A DNA stretch of 64,000 nt from Heloderma charlesbogerti (taxonomy: Eukaryota; Chordata; Lepidosauria; Squamata; Helodermatidae), in assembly GCA_026122225.1 (NCBI GenBank), contig JANEZZ010002667.1, forward strand, positions 558,001 through 622,000, in the 5' to 3' direction. Below are positions 34,395-45,878 of this stretch, piece after piece. The position numbers and the translations under genes are program-made. Below the pieces are notes generated by a model. That model worked only from the letters and a program-made list of their open reading frames with translations. It was not told the DNA's origin and ran no database searches. Position 1 is the first letter of the stretch, and each line of letters starts with the position of its first letter.

Positions 34395-35835
34395 GGTGTT
34401 CAGCTTGTTATTATTTGGGATACATGCTTGGATGTCCCTAAGACTATGATGTTCTGGAGAAAGCTTTGAAATGCAAAAAGATGGCTCAGCAAAATGGTGC
34501 CATTCTTAACTCTGCAGTTAATGAGTCTATACAGAAGGATTTAACTTTGCACAGCATGCTGATGAACCTTTGAATTAAGATTCTTGGGTCATTAATAAAG
34601 ATTCTATAAAGGTGGTTTAATATATGTTACTTAGTTCAGTGAAAGTTTATCATTTGGTTTCATTTGTTTGTGGTTTCATCTTGGGAGAACTTCATGAACT
34701 TGTCCGCAATTTAATTCCAACTTGGTCCATGATTGCTGTGTTTATATTTTGCAAACTGGGTCCATTTAGTCCTGCTTATGGACTTTAGTCTAAGTTCATG
34801 TTACATATGAAAACAGAAAAGTCAAAACATAATGCACACATTTAGGACAATTTCCCTACAACTTGTTTTTACAAAACCTCCGTCCATGTTCTCCTGTTTC
34901 TCTACAGCTTGTTACATTCACAGAATGCCAGCTAGCTCATATAATCTTAGATCCCCATTATTCTTCTGTCATTGGCACTTGCATCTATATGCCCTAATCT
35001 CTAATCTTGAACTATGCCTCCTGAATCCAACACTGATTTTTTCTGCACTGTAGCTTTTAGACCTGATGACCTGATAATGGTGGTTTCAGACCTGAAGAGG
35101 AAGTGTAAAATTTAGAGGAGAGGTCCTTGTGATTTGGAATGACCATAAGGTCATACTGTTGTTGTCATTAATAATTCTATAGCTACTGGCATTGCATTTT
35201 TTGACTGATAGATAAAATACAGATTAGCATCAATGGCATAAAAGGTGCCATTTTCTGATGGAGGAGAGCATTTTTTTGACATCACCTGCATTGTGCTTTT
35301 ATAACTGGGGACATTTTTCCCCCCTCCAGAAATGGTTATTGAGTTTGTATGCATTTTTATGTGGGCCTGACTCAACAGTCATGAGGTGCTCCATATGATA
35401 AACACAATATGTTGCCAAGGAGCTGTGAGAACCCATGGAATTAACTTGTTTTTAAGAACAGTAGTTTAATACTTAAACAATGCCCTGGATTTAACCTTGT
35501 GAAAAGCATGAAGTATTTGGTAATTCAGTGTAAAAACACATTAATCTGTTACAAATCAGACAGGGTCAAGAAGTAAGTGGAAGGTCTAGGATGAAACATG
35601 AAATAATACTGAAGCAGACATTACATATGCCTTCACCCTGCTGACCCATTTCATGATATCACTCTGTAATGCTTTAGGCTATGTTATGGAGCATGGTATT
35701 TTTCAATTTTATGTGATGGAAAAAAGTTCTCATAATTATCCCTCCCAGAGATTATAGCTACTGTGATCTAAAGGGGTTTGTGGGGGTAGAGAATGTAGTA
35801 CAAATTACTGTGCCTTGAAAAGAGAAAATTCTTTA

Positions 35836-35937
35836 GGGTGTTATCCTGTGTGTTTAGAGAGAAAAAAGTCCTACAACTCCCAGCATTCCCCAGCCAGCCA
35901 GCTGTTTTTTTGTCTAAACATGCATAGGATTGCGCCT
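35836..35937. repeat. Palindromic MITE with TTA target duplication
   Basis: Ends GGGTGTTATCC and GGATTGCGCCT; TTA at 35833-35835 and 35938-35940. The body 'gtcctacaactcccagcattccc' is shared with 15182-15290 and 27711-27850. Confidence 0.6.
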
Positions 35938-36469
35938 TTATACTTTTATGTTGCATACGCGTTTACATCTGTTGTTTGCAATTGTTTTGAATTGTTCTAG
36001 CTCCTTAAAATAAGAAGTTGGCTAACTCTGATAGATGTTGGTGATGTCATGCATATCACGCCTCATTGAGGCACATGATGTGGGTGTGCTCTGTGGTGGC
36101 TTTTTTGTTGGAAGCTATTGCTCATATTAATGTTTTAAAAATATCTTTGATATTTGTGAATGCCCATGTGCTCTTAAATTATACTCCTGTGACATGGAGA
36201 CTAACAGATGGATGGTGAACTGGATTGTGAGAGCCCTTATAGTTGCAAAGAAACTTATATTGCCAGCTTGGAAGGATAACCACCCATTGTCTATCATTCA
36301 ATTGTTTCAGGATCTTTCTGCTTACATTTGAACATATATCCTTTAGTTGTCAATTTCGTTTGGATACCTGTTCAGTGTGTGTGTGTTCAGGTTATATTTG
36401 CAAATTAAAAAATAAAGGAAAAAAAGTTACTCAAAAAATGTTAAGGTAACCAAGCCTTATACACATGCA

Positions 36470-36657
36470 TGTTCATAGAGCACTTTCTTTGCATGCAGAG
36501 TTCGACTCCTGGCATCTCCAGTTAAACGAATCAGGTAGCAGGTAATGGAAAAGATCTTTACATGAAACACTGGAGGGCCTCTACCAGAATAGGAAATAAT
36601 ATGCTGGGTAGGCCAACAGGCTGACTTAATATCAGGCAGCTTCATGTGTTCGTGCAT
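36470..36657 (+). repeat. tRNA-derived SINE, 5'-truncated
   Basis: Includes 'tagagcactttctttgcatgc', a degenerate B box (AGTTCGACTCC), 'ggcatctccagttaaacgaatcaggtag', and a tail 'aatatcaggcagcttcatgtgttc'. Same family as 1428-2165. Confidence 0.65.
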
Positions 36658-36659
36658 TT

Positions 36660-36660
<1 letters not shown>

Positions 36661-36695
<35 letters not shown>
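36661..36695. repeat. (ATC)n microsatellite
   Basis: Uninterrupted TCA/ATC trinucleotide repeat, about 11 units, at the tail of an L2-like copy. Confidence 0.97.
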
Positions 36696-37108
36696 TTAAT
36701 TTATAACCCACCAATATACAAAATACTCTAGGCAGCATATAAAGTTAAAAACAATTTAACAAAAAACCCAACAATAAAAACACACACCATAAAAACAGCA
36801 TATAACAGTCAACAAAGAAGAATGGAGTTCTAAAAAGGGAGGGCCTGCTGGAATAATAGAGTCTTCAATTCCTGCTTAAAAACCTTCAAAGAGGTCAGCA
36901 GGCACATTTCAATTGGCAGGTCATTCCACAACTGAGGGGCAGCAAAGGAAAAGGTCCTCTTGCATGTGGCTGCTAATTTCACATTAGGTAGCTGCAGCAG
37001 ATAACCTTCAGAGGACCTTAGGTGGCAGACTGGGACATACTATTAATATCATCATCATTTTTATGCTGTCCAATAGCTGAAGCTCCCAGGGTGGTTCACA
37101 AAAATTAC
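36696..37108 (-). repeat. L2-like LINE 3' UTR pieces, continuing after BovB at 42051
   Basis: Two tails in a row: 36696-37030 ('ataacccaccaatatacaaaatactctaggcagc', then a decayed C-terminal region with 'ggtcattccacaactgaggggcagc') and 37043-37108 ('gctgtccaatagctgaagctcccagggtggttcac'). The second resumes at about 42051-42215 after the BovB insertion ('cttaacctggcaccgaaaaga'). Confidence 0.65.
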
Positions 37109-37122
37109 AAACCACATGTTGT

Positions 37123-40054
37123 TCAGTTGTTAAGTCGTGTCCGACTCTTTGTGACCCCATGGACCATAGCACGCCTGGCTTTACTGTCCTCCACTCTCTC
37201 CTGGAGCGTGCTCAAGTTCATATTCATTGCATCGGTGATGCTATCTAGCCATCTCATCCTCTGCCGTCCCCTTCTCCTTTTGCCTTCAATCTTTCCCAGC
37301 ATCAGGGTCTTTTCCAGGGTGTTTTCTCTTCGCATTAGGTGGCCAAAATATTTGAGCTTCAGTTTCAGTATCTGTCCTTCCAATGAGCAGCCAGGGTTGA
37401 TTTCCTTTAGGATGGACTGATTTGACCTCCTTGCAGTCCAGGGGAGTCTTCTCCAGCACCACAGTTCGAAAGCATCAATTCTTCGGCGCTCAGCCTTCCT
37501 TATAGTCCAGCTCTCACAGCCATACATTACTACTGGGAAAACCATAGCTTTGATTAGACGGACCTTTGTCGGCAAGGTGATGTCTCTGCTTCTTACTATG
37601 CTGTCTAGGTTTGCCATAGCTTTCCTCCCAAGGAGCAAGCGTCTTTTAATTTCATGGCTACAGTCACCGTCTGCGGTGATCTTGGAGCCCAAGAAAATAA
37701 AATCTGTCACTGCTTCCATTTCTTCCCCTTCTATATGCCAGGAAGTGATGGGGCCAGATGCCATGATCTTCGTTTTTTTAATGTTGACTTTCAAACCAGC
37801 TTTTGCACTCTCCTCTTTCACCCTCAACAAGAGGCTCTTTAGATCCTCTTTGCTTTCTGCCATTAGGGTTATATCGTCTGCGTATCTGAGGTTGTTGATA
37901 ATTCTCCTGGCAATCTTAATTCCGACCTGTGATTCATCCAACCCGGTGTTTCTCATGATGTACTCTGCATATAAGTTAAATAAGCAGGGCGACAATATGC
38001 AGCCTTGTCGTACTCCTTTCCCAATTTTGAACCAATCGGTTGTTCCATGTCTGGTTCTTACTGTTGCTTCTTGATCATCGTACAGGTTTCTCAGGAGACA
38101 GGTAAGGTGTTCTGGTACTCCCATCTCTTTAAGAATTTGCCAGATTTTGTTGTGATCCACACAATCAAAGGCTTTAGCGTAGTCAATGAAGCAGAAATAG
38201 ATGTTTTTCTGGAATTCTCTTGCTTTCTCCATGACCCAGTGAATGTTGGTGATTTGATCTCTAGTTCTTCTGACTCTTTGAAACTGAGCTTGTACTTCCG
38301 GTAGTTCTTGGTTCACATACTGCTGAAGACTAGCTTGTAGGATTTTGAGCATCACCTTGCTGGCATGTGAAATGAGCGCAATTATACGGTAGTTTGAACA
38401 CTCTTTGGCATTGCCCTTCTTTGGAATTGGAATGTAAACTGACCTTTTCCAGTCTTGTGGCCACTGTTGAGTGTTCCAAATGTGTTGGCATATTGAGTGC
38501 AGCACTTTAACAGCATCATCCTTTAGGATTTTAAATAGCTCAGCTGGAATACTGTCATCTCTGCTAGCTTTGTTGTTACTAACGCTTCCTAAGGCCCACT
38601 TGACTTCACTCTCTAGGATGTCCAGCTCAAGTTCAGTGAGTGCACTATCATGGCTATCAGGGACATTCAGATCTTTCCTGTATAGTTCTTCTGTGTATTC
38701 TTTCCACCTCTTCTTAATCTCATCTGCTTCTGTTAGGTCCCTGCCTTCTTTGTCCTTTATCATGCCCGTCTTTGCACAAAACGTTCCCTTGAGATCTCCG
38801 ATTTTCTTGAAAAGATCTCTAGTCTTTCCCAATTATATTGTTTTCCTCGATTTCTTTGCACTGTTCATTTAAAAAGGCCTTCTTGTCTCTCCTTGCTATT
38901 CTCTGGAACTCTGCATTCAGTTGGATATATCTTCCCCTTTCTCCCTTGCTTTTTGCTTCCCTTCTTTCCTCAGCTACTTGTAAAGCCTCCTCAGACAGCC
39001 ACTTTGCTTTCTTGCATTTCTTTTTCTTTGGGATGGATTGAGTTGCTGCCTCCTGAACAATGTTATGGACCTCCGTCCATAGTTCCTCAGGCACTCTGTC
39101 TATCAGGTCTAATCCCTTAAATCTATTTGTCACCTCCACTGTATATTCATCAGGGATATGATTGAGGTCATACCTGAATGGTTTAGTGGTTTTCCCTACG
39201 TTCTTCAATTTCAGCTGAAATTTTGCAACAAGAAGCAGCTCATGATCTGAGCCACAGTCAGCTCCAGGGCTTGTTCTGACTGACTGTATAGAGCTTCTCC
39301 ATCTTTGGCTGCAAAGGACATAATCAATCTGATTTCGATATTGACCATCTGGTGATGTCCATGTGTCGAGTCGCCTCTTGTGCTGTTGGAAAAGAGTGTT
39401 TGCTATGATCAGCGTGTTCTCTTGGCAAAACTCTATTAGCCTTTGTCCTGCTTCATTTTGTACACCAAGGCCATGCTTGCCTGTTCTCCCGGTGATTTCG
39501 TGACTTCCTCCTTTGGCATTCCAATCCCCTATGATGAAGAGGACATCTTTTTTTGGTGTTAGTTCTAGAAGGTGTTGTAGGTCTTCATAGAACCGATCAA
39601 CCTCAGCTTCTTCGGCCTCAGTGGTTGGGGTATAGACTTGAATTACTGTGATGTTGAATGGTTTGCCATGGATTCGTACTGAAATCATTCTGTCGTTTTT
39701 GAGATTGTACCCCAGTACTGCTTTTCCCACCCTTTTGTTGACTATGAGTGCTACTCCATTTCTTCTAAGGGATTCTTGCCCACAGTAGTAGATATAACGG
39801 TCACCTGAATTAAATTCGCCCATGCTTGTCCATTTTAGTTTGCTGATTCCCAAGATGTCGATGTTCAATCTTGCCATCTCATGTTTGACCACCTCCAGCT
39901 TACCTTGATTCATTGACCTTACATTCCAGGTTCCTAAACAATATTGTTCTTTACAGCATCGGATTTTCTTTTCACCACCAGACACATCCACAGCTGAGTG
40001 TCCTTTCGGCTCTGGCCCATCCGCTTCACTCTTTCTGGCGCTACTTGGAAACAC
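37123..40054 (-). pseudogene. BovB endonuclease/reverse transcriptase, copy 2, one frameshift
   Basis: The frame 40054-38819 (411 residues) has the APE-type endonuclease: GTWN at 41-44, GDWNAK at 176-181, QIDYV at 242-246 and GSDHELL at 268-274. The frame 38832-37123 (569 residues) has the RT: DYAKAFD at 217-223, GVRQGCILSP at 273-282 and YADD at 317-320, then the conserved C-terminal region with GCESWTIRKAERRR and RRGRQRMRWLD. The two overlap around 38825, where this copy has one extra A compared with copy 3 (CCCAATTATATTG against CCCATTCTGTTG). The N-terminal ~55 codons are cut off by the hAT-like element at 40068 and the LTR, with the original start region at 41857-42000. A small deletion removes two to three residues in WCWRRLPW. 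Confidence 0.92.
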
Positions 40055-40067
40055 CCTCTGCTCTTCC

Positions 40068-41241
40068 TAGGGGTGTACGAAACCCCGCTTACCTGGCTGT
40101 GCCGGGTTCTGCAGGTGGGGGGAGGCGATCCGTTCCTCCCCCCGGAATCCTCGTTGGGGGAGAAGCGATCTATTCCTCCCCCTTGTAATCCTGCCCGGCT
40201 GACTCTGCTCCGCGGCCAGGCTGCAGAGCTGCCAGCCGGGCCAACCCGCAGCGGGGCCTCCAGCCGCTGCCGGACTGGTGCAGACGCAAATGGCATCCTG
40301 TGTAGGGGACGCCATTTGCGTCCCTACGCCAGCCCATGATAGGCTATGTAAATACTTACATAGCCTATCACGGCTAAAGCAGGGATGCAAATGGCGTCCC
40401 CTACTCCAGTTGCTTTCCTGCTTTAGCCGTGATAGGCTACGTAAATATTTACATAGCCTATCACGGCAACCCCCCCCAAACAACAGTGAACGCAAATGGT
40501 GGCAGCTATGGCGGCCGCCATTTGCATTCCCTTTTTTTCCCACCGTGATAGGCTATGTAAATATTTATGTAGCCTATGACGGCAAAACAGTTGCGTTCCT
40601 GCTTTAGCCGTGATAGGCTATGTAAATATTTACATAGCCTATCACGGCAACCCCCCCCAAACAACAGTGAACACAAATGGCGGCAGCTATGGCGGCCGCC
40701 ATTTGCGTTCCCTTTTTTTCCCGCTGTGATAGGCTATGTAAATATTTATGTAGCCTATGACGGCAAAACAGAGGGGTGCAAATGGCAGCCACTATGCCAT
40801 TTGCGCCCCTCTGTTTTGCTGTGATAGGCTATGTAAATATTTACATAGCCTATCACGGCGGAAAAAAAAGGGAACGCAAATGGTGGCTGCCGTAGCCGCC
40901 GCCATTTGCATTCCCTTAGTTTTGCCGTGATAGGCTACGTAAATACTTACGTAGCCTATCACGGCTTCCGCAGGGATGCAAATGGCGTCCCTGCATTAGC
41001 CGTGATAGGCTACGTAAGTATTTACATAGCCTATCACAGCTATATGGAAGAAGTGAATGGCGACCGCAGACACGGCCGCCATTTGCAATGCAGCGCAGAC
41101 AGCAGCAGGTAGGTGCTCTGTTCCGGGCCCATTTTGTGGGGTGGGGGGCAGGGGGCTTTGTTCTGCCACGGATTTCAGGGGGCTGAATGCACTGGCATTC
41201 GGCCTCACCGAGATCTGTGGTGGAATTCTCCGCCATGCCTA
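40068..41241 (+). mobile_element. hAT-like multi-hairpin element, copy 5 (1174 bp, eight hairpins)
   Basis: Perfect 8-bp duplication GCTCTTCC (40060-40067, 41242-41249) in BovB copy 2. Ends TAGGGGTG and CATGCCTA. Eight hairpins with GTGATAGGCTA(C/T)GTAA stems at about 40334, 40433, 40543, 40607, 40723, 40820, 40924 and 41000, separated by GCAAATGG(C/T)GGC...GCCATTTGC palindromes. Part is tandemly duplicated with a period of 181 bp (unit starting 'caaccccccccaaacaacag' at 40467 and again at 40648). Donor-like GCAGGTAGGT near 41106 and, on the minus strand, CCAGGTAAGC near 40089-40098. Confidence 0.88.
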
Positions 41242-41322
41242 GCTCTTCCCCAGTAGTATATTGGACACCTTCCGACCTGAGGGTCTTATCTTCCGGCGTC
41301 ATATCTTTTAGCCTTGTGATAC

Positions 41323-41851
41323 TGTCAAGGGCTCTTTGGAGGCCTCTCTCAGTCTAATCCAGTAGCCAAGTCCAGACACAGACAAAGGGATTCTTTTCAA
41401 AGCTTTATTCCTCTTTTACAACTTAACAACTTTACTGTTAGCAACTAGATATGAGCAGCAGAGTACCTATGCCCTAAGTTAGAACAGTTGGTCCCCGTTT
41501 GAAAGGGAATCACTGGCAGACCCTGAACTTTAGGGCTAGGGAGAGTCCCTCCCCTTTTCCCTTGGATCCTCTGGGTGCAACTGTTGTTTGCACACCAACC
41601 GGGCACTACGCCTCCTTTCCGCACCCTCCATTTGGTGCCGCTCTCTGCGTCGGCGTCGCGCATCCATCAAGTCTGCTTCCCGCGCTCTGTCACTCCCAGG
41701 ACTGCTATCTAAGCTAGGAATGCCGGTGGGAGGAATCTCTGTCAGCTGTTGGCCCTGGGAAAGATGAGCGCGTTCCTCTCCCAGGATTGACCTCTATTCC
41801 TCAGAATCAGAACTACTCTGGGATTCTATGGGCTCAGTGTCCACCCTGACA
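41323..41851 (-). mobile_element. Solo LTR, copy B (529 bp)
   Basis: Ends TGTCAAGG and CCACCCTGACA, perfect 5-bp duplication GATAC (41318-41322, 41852-41856); the intact BovB copies have one GATACG here. Same family as 22577-23114, opposite orientation. On the minus strand AATAAA is present near 41402-41410, so the LTR is transcriptionally oriented leftwards. Confidence 0.85.
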
Positions 41852-42837
41852 GATACGTTCCATGGGGTTTTCTTGGCAAGAATACTGGAGTGGGTTGCCA
41901 TTTCCTCTCCAGTGGACCACATTTTGTCAGAACTCTCTGCCATGACCTGTCTGTCTTGGGTGGCCCTGCACAGCATAGCTTATGGCTTCACTGAGTTACG
42001 CAAGCCCTTTGCCACAACAAGGCAGTGACCCATGAAGGGGCAAACCACATATACAAGATAATAAAACATAGTATAAATGTTTTAACAGCTAAAAACAATT
42101 TCAACAAGTTACTCGACCTGATAAAGACAGCTGACATAAATGCCCTATCATATGCCATTCAATGCCTGGAAGTAGAGGACAGTCTTAACCTGGCACCGAA
42201 AAGACGACAGTGTTGGTGCTGGGCAGGCCCCTGGAAAGCCCCCAGGAATGCCCTGTTTTCGCCGCTACACGCTTCTCTTCCGAGTGCGGAGTGCAGGGCC
42301 ATTCTGAGCTGCATACGAGGCAGCACGGGGGGTGGGGGAGGTTGGTACACCAGGAACTGACCTCGGAGCACAGGCTTTGAGGTCGGTTCCCAAAAACTGA
42401 TGTATCCTATGGCCGTCCAGCCGCTGACTAGCAGCCATAGTGGCTCCCTTATTTACCTTATAGTTTAAAGCAGCTTTGTTTGGCCTTTTCCTTGCCTAAT
42501 GCTTTTTGACACAGACATTTCAGTGTGGCATTACAATAGAAATGAGTACATATACGCATCTGATAAAGTGAATTCTAGTAGATGCTTATGCCATAACAGG
42601 TGCCACAAGACTTTGCTGCCACATGCTCATAGAACTATCCCTCTGGAAGCACATTTATGTTAATATTAACATGATCACAGGAGCCTGATTTCTATACATA
42701 GTGAAAACTTTGAGTAGGACCAGTGTTTGAAGGAGTAATAAGCATGGTGGGCAAAGCATGGACAACATGTCAATTTTAAAGACAAAGGAAGGGGATGCAC
42801 TTTTTATTGGGCCAGTTTGTCTCTTCACATTTTAAAG

Positions 42838-42975
42838 CAGGGATGGGGAATGTGTGGCCCTTCAGATGTTGTTGGACTGCAACTCCCATCAGCCCTAGCC
42901 AGCATAGCCAGTGGCAAGGGATGATGGGAACTGCAGTCCAAAAATATCTGGAAGGCCACACATCCTCCATCCCTG
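42838..42975. repeat. Palindromic hAT MITE with 8-bp duplication
   Basis: Ends CAGGGATGG and CCATCCCTG. Arms 'tgtgtggcccttcagat' and 'atctggaaggccacaca' are complementary over most of the length. Flanks TTTTAAAG (42830-42837) and TTTTATAG (42976-42983), one mismatch. Confidence 0.8.
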
Positions 42976-43444
42976 TTTTATAGCTCTTTTCTCTTGTAAC
43001 AATACTTTGCAGCTGGGAAATCCACAACATCTCAAAGCCAGTTTCTGACATTCTTAAATTTCTCATATGTGAGAGATTAGAGAAACATGAAAAATGAAAT
43101 TTCTTCAGCCCTACAGAAAAGTCTCTGTGGTAACCAATTGTTTTCTGTACACCCTAAAGCATGTTGCCTGAATTCCACAAATTAAAAAAATTGGGCTGCT
43201 GTAATGTAGGGTGAGGATTGTGAATGGTGTGAGGCCAAGAACAGCTTTGAGCAAGGCAGAGTCCTGTGACTCTCCAACCCTCGTTTATTACAGTATGAAA
43301 TGTATGTAGACATGGTTACTTAATAATAAGAGGGGGTGGGGGGAAGGGGCAATACCAAACAGGAGAGAAAAAAAGAAGAGGAGGCAAGCCTTAAGATAGT
43401 ACAATAATACAATTGTTGGCCTCATTTTTCTTCCTTCTCTCATG

Positions 43445-44262
43445 GGCCCTATCTACACAAGCCTTTTACTCCAGGGTGACTGCAAGTCAAGGACCTTTGG
43501 GACAGACGACATCGTTGCCACTGTGCAGCCATCCATGGTTTTCTCCCGGAAAATGCGGATTTCTAAGGAGGTGCTTTGCTGCGATGTTTTTGGTTTGCTG
43601 CGGGTTTCCTGCTTTTTTGGTCTGTCCCTTCCTCAAACCGACTTCGCATTTTGCGGTGGGTGTGTTGTAGGCATGCATAGTGCTTGCATCGCTCTGTGAC
43701 AACCTTTTACTCCCCCCGTCCCTTCACAGCTGTGCAGTTGCAGGGGCACAGAGAGGCATTTTCATTTATTTAATCATACTCTTGCACATTTTTGCAGCTT
43801 CGTATCTTTGCAACGGTTGCTTTTGGACTCGGTGCCCAAAGACTGGGGGGTCTTGGGGGAGGACCAGCTTTGCTCCGGCCACCATTTTGGAGTGATGGGT
43901 AGGCACATACCTCACGCCTTGGGTGCGAACCATCACTAAAGTCTCAGGCTGGGGAACTGCCAAACAGTTGGCCTGGAAATGAAGAAGCACAGATCTCCCA
44001 CATTTTGTCTAACGAGGGACGGACAGACACAACAGGACCCCTCAAATGCAAAACAGCCACTGAAGTGTCGCACCCCCACTCTCACAGGTCTGCACAGCTG
44101 CGTGTTAAAATATAAAGGCAAAAAAAGGGCATGGTGGAGTCTGTTGGGGAAATCTGCAGTAAATCACAAGTGTATCACAGCAGAAGCTAATTTGAAGCTG
44201 CAATGCTGCGCAGTTGCGATGGAGTGAAGGGTGAAAGTGGTGCCATATAGATGGGGCCTAAT
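43445..44262. repeat. Non-autonomous DNA element, about 0.8 kb
   Basis: Left GGGCCCTATCTACAC and right ATATAGATGGGGCC are inverted. The interior has no transposase; the open frames inside are not similar to any domain I know. Blocks 'ccttttactccagggtgac' and 'ccttttactccccccgtcccttcac' are repeated within the left half, and 'ggagtgaagggtgaaag' near the right end is their inverse. Target duplication not resolved. Confidence 0.45.
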
Positions 44263-44289
44263 AGCAATCTAAGGGCATTTGGCAAGACA

Positions 44290-44490
44290 GTAGGCTGCCA
44301 AACTAGTCCCCACTCAGACATGGAAGCTCACTGGGTGACTTTGGGCCAGTCACAGACTCTCAGCCCAACCCACCTCACAAGGTTGCTATTGTGAGGATAA
44401 AATGAAGGAGGAGGATTGTGTAAGCCACCCTGGGTTCCTTAAGGAGGAAAAAATGCGGGATATAAATGTAACAAACAAACCAAACCAAAC
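44290..44490 (+). repeat. tRNA-derived SINE, Sauria-like, 5'-truncated
   Basis: 'tagtccccactcagacatggaagctcactgggtgac...tcagcccaacccacctcacaaggttg...tgtaagccaccctgggttcctt...tgcgggatataaatgtaac'. Same family as 45634-45878; lacks the A-box head. Confidence 0.8.
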
Positions 44491-44936
44491 CTGATTCCCC
44501 AAAGGATTTATGGCTGCTGTCTGACTGCATTCCCTTTTTTCAGTACACAGACAACTTTCTCATGCAAAAAGAAAGGGCTTGCCATATCCTCAAAAGTCCA
44601 GAGGACTGACTTTGTTGTGGGGAAGAAAAAGTATAAAGCTAAATGTGCTTTAGGCATTTTAGGTTGCATTGCACTCTTTAAATCATGTAGGGATTTGTCA
44701 TGGTTCGCTATGGTGTGGATCTGTCATGGTTTTTCATGATTGGGCATTTGTCTGTGTAGGGTGAGAGATAAGACAAGTTTATAAACGGTGATTTGTTCTC
44801 AGACCAAGATTGTAAAGATATTCCCTTAGGGCATTTTCACATGCAACACTAAATGTTTTTCCCCCTGTGTTTGTAATAGGAATATGAAACTGGTAGGAAT
44901 GTACATTCAATTTTATTTCATGGCCATTTGGTTGTG

Positions 44937-44940
44937 TGGT

Positions 44941-44968
<28 letters not shown>
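44937..44968. repeat. (TG)n microsatellite
   Basis: GTTGTG followed by an uninterrupted TG run of about 13 units. Confidence 0.95.
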
Positions 44969-44971
<3 letters not shown>

Positions 44972-45633
44972 ATGCATGCCAAATGAGGATAACATTTCAG
45001 TGAAGTGAAGTGGGCTCTTGTCCATGACAGTGAATGCCACAATAAATCTGTTAATCGTTAAGATGCCACAAAACTCTGTGGTGTTTGCTGCAAGAAGCTA
45101 ATGAAGCTACCCCGCTGGAAGCTGTTGTTATTTAATACTGATGAAGCACCTACAGTTTTCTAAAGAGTGTGCAGATATTGAAAAATCAGACAGTCTCTGC
45201 TCACAGGCTCACAATCTAATAGACATGATACAAAAGGAAAAACAAACAGGGAGGGAAGAGGAAACAAGCGTTGGAGTATTGCCTCTTCTGCCTTTCATCA
45301 CAGATTGAGAAAATTCATTTGTGCACAATTAGCACAATAACACTTAGCATCATGAAAAAAAGCCTTTATAGTGTACAGCTGGTTTTGTAGTTCAAGCTCC
45401 TGTCTTTTACTTCTGAAGGAAACTGTTCCAGTCCTCTTACAGCAGCCTGGTGTCAGCCAACACACTTTAACATTTTGGGAGATCCTTGTATGGTTTTAAA
45501 AATAAACTGTTGCTGTGGGTGCAACCACTAGAAGAGATTTTTTAAAAGGGCAAGCTAATCAAGATGTATTTGGAGTCTTTTGTTCACTGGAGTTCCACCC
45601 TCCTCTATTTACTTAGTAAATACACTGAACATG

Positions 45634-45878
45634 AGAGCCAGTGTGGCGTAGTGGTTAGAGTGTTGGACTGGGAGCCCAGAGATCCGGGTTCTAGTCCCCA
45701 CTCGGCCATGGAAGCTCACTGGGTGACTTTGGGCCAGTCACAGACTCTCAGCCCAACCTACCTCACAGGGTTGTTGTTGTGAGGATAAAAGGGAGAGGAG
45801 GAGGATCATGTAAGCCGCCTTGGGTTCCTTGCAAGAGGAAAAAAGGCGGGATAGAAATGCAATAAATAAATAAACATG
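45634..45878 (+). repeat. Full-length tRNA-derived SINE, Sauria-like
   Basis: Head 'gagagccagtgtggcgtagtggttagagtgttggactgg' with A box (TGGCGTAGTGGTTAGAG), B box (GGGTTCTAGTCC), then the conserved body 'gtgactttgggccagtcaca' and 'cctacctcacagggttgttg', and a tail 'gcgggatagaaatgcaataaataaataaa'. The head and body match the squamate Sauria SINE as I know it. The (TAAA)n tail looks more like an L2/CR1-mobilised tail than a BovB-type tail, so the subfamily is uncertain. Confidence 0.82.

Larger units (their letters stand above)
37118..42041 (-). mobile_element. Full-length BovB LINE, copy 2, carrying two later insertions
   Basis: About 3.2 kb after subtracting a multi-hairpin element (40068-41241) and a solo LTR (41323-41851) with their duplications. 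Flanking duplication AAACCACAT at 37109-37117 and 42042-42050. Antisense to NEBL. It is the best-preserved copy: most of the protein lies in two long frames. Confidence 0.92.

Noticed and set aside
37123..38832. A 569-residue open frame on the minus strand that could look like a host gene
   Set aside because: It has the RTE/BovB reverse-transcriptase motifs and sits inside a 3.2-kb element with a target duplication, so it is a mobile-element ORF, not a host gene.
40334..41040. Regularly spaced palindromic repeats that resemble a CRISPR array
   Set aside because: The spacers are themselves palindromic and similar to each other, the element has TIRs and an 8-bp duplication, and the host is a vertebrate.
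43413..43670. Open frames of about 85 codons near 43.5 kb as an exon
   Set aside because: They lie within an element with inverted ends and overlap each other in several frames; no similarity to NEBL.
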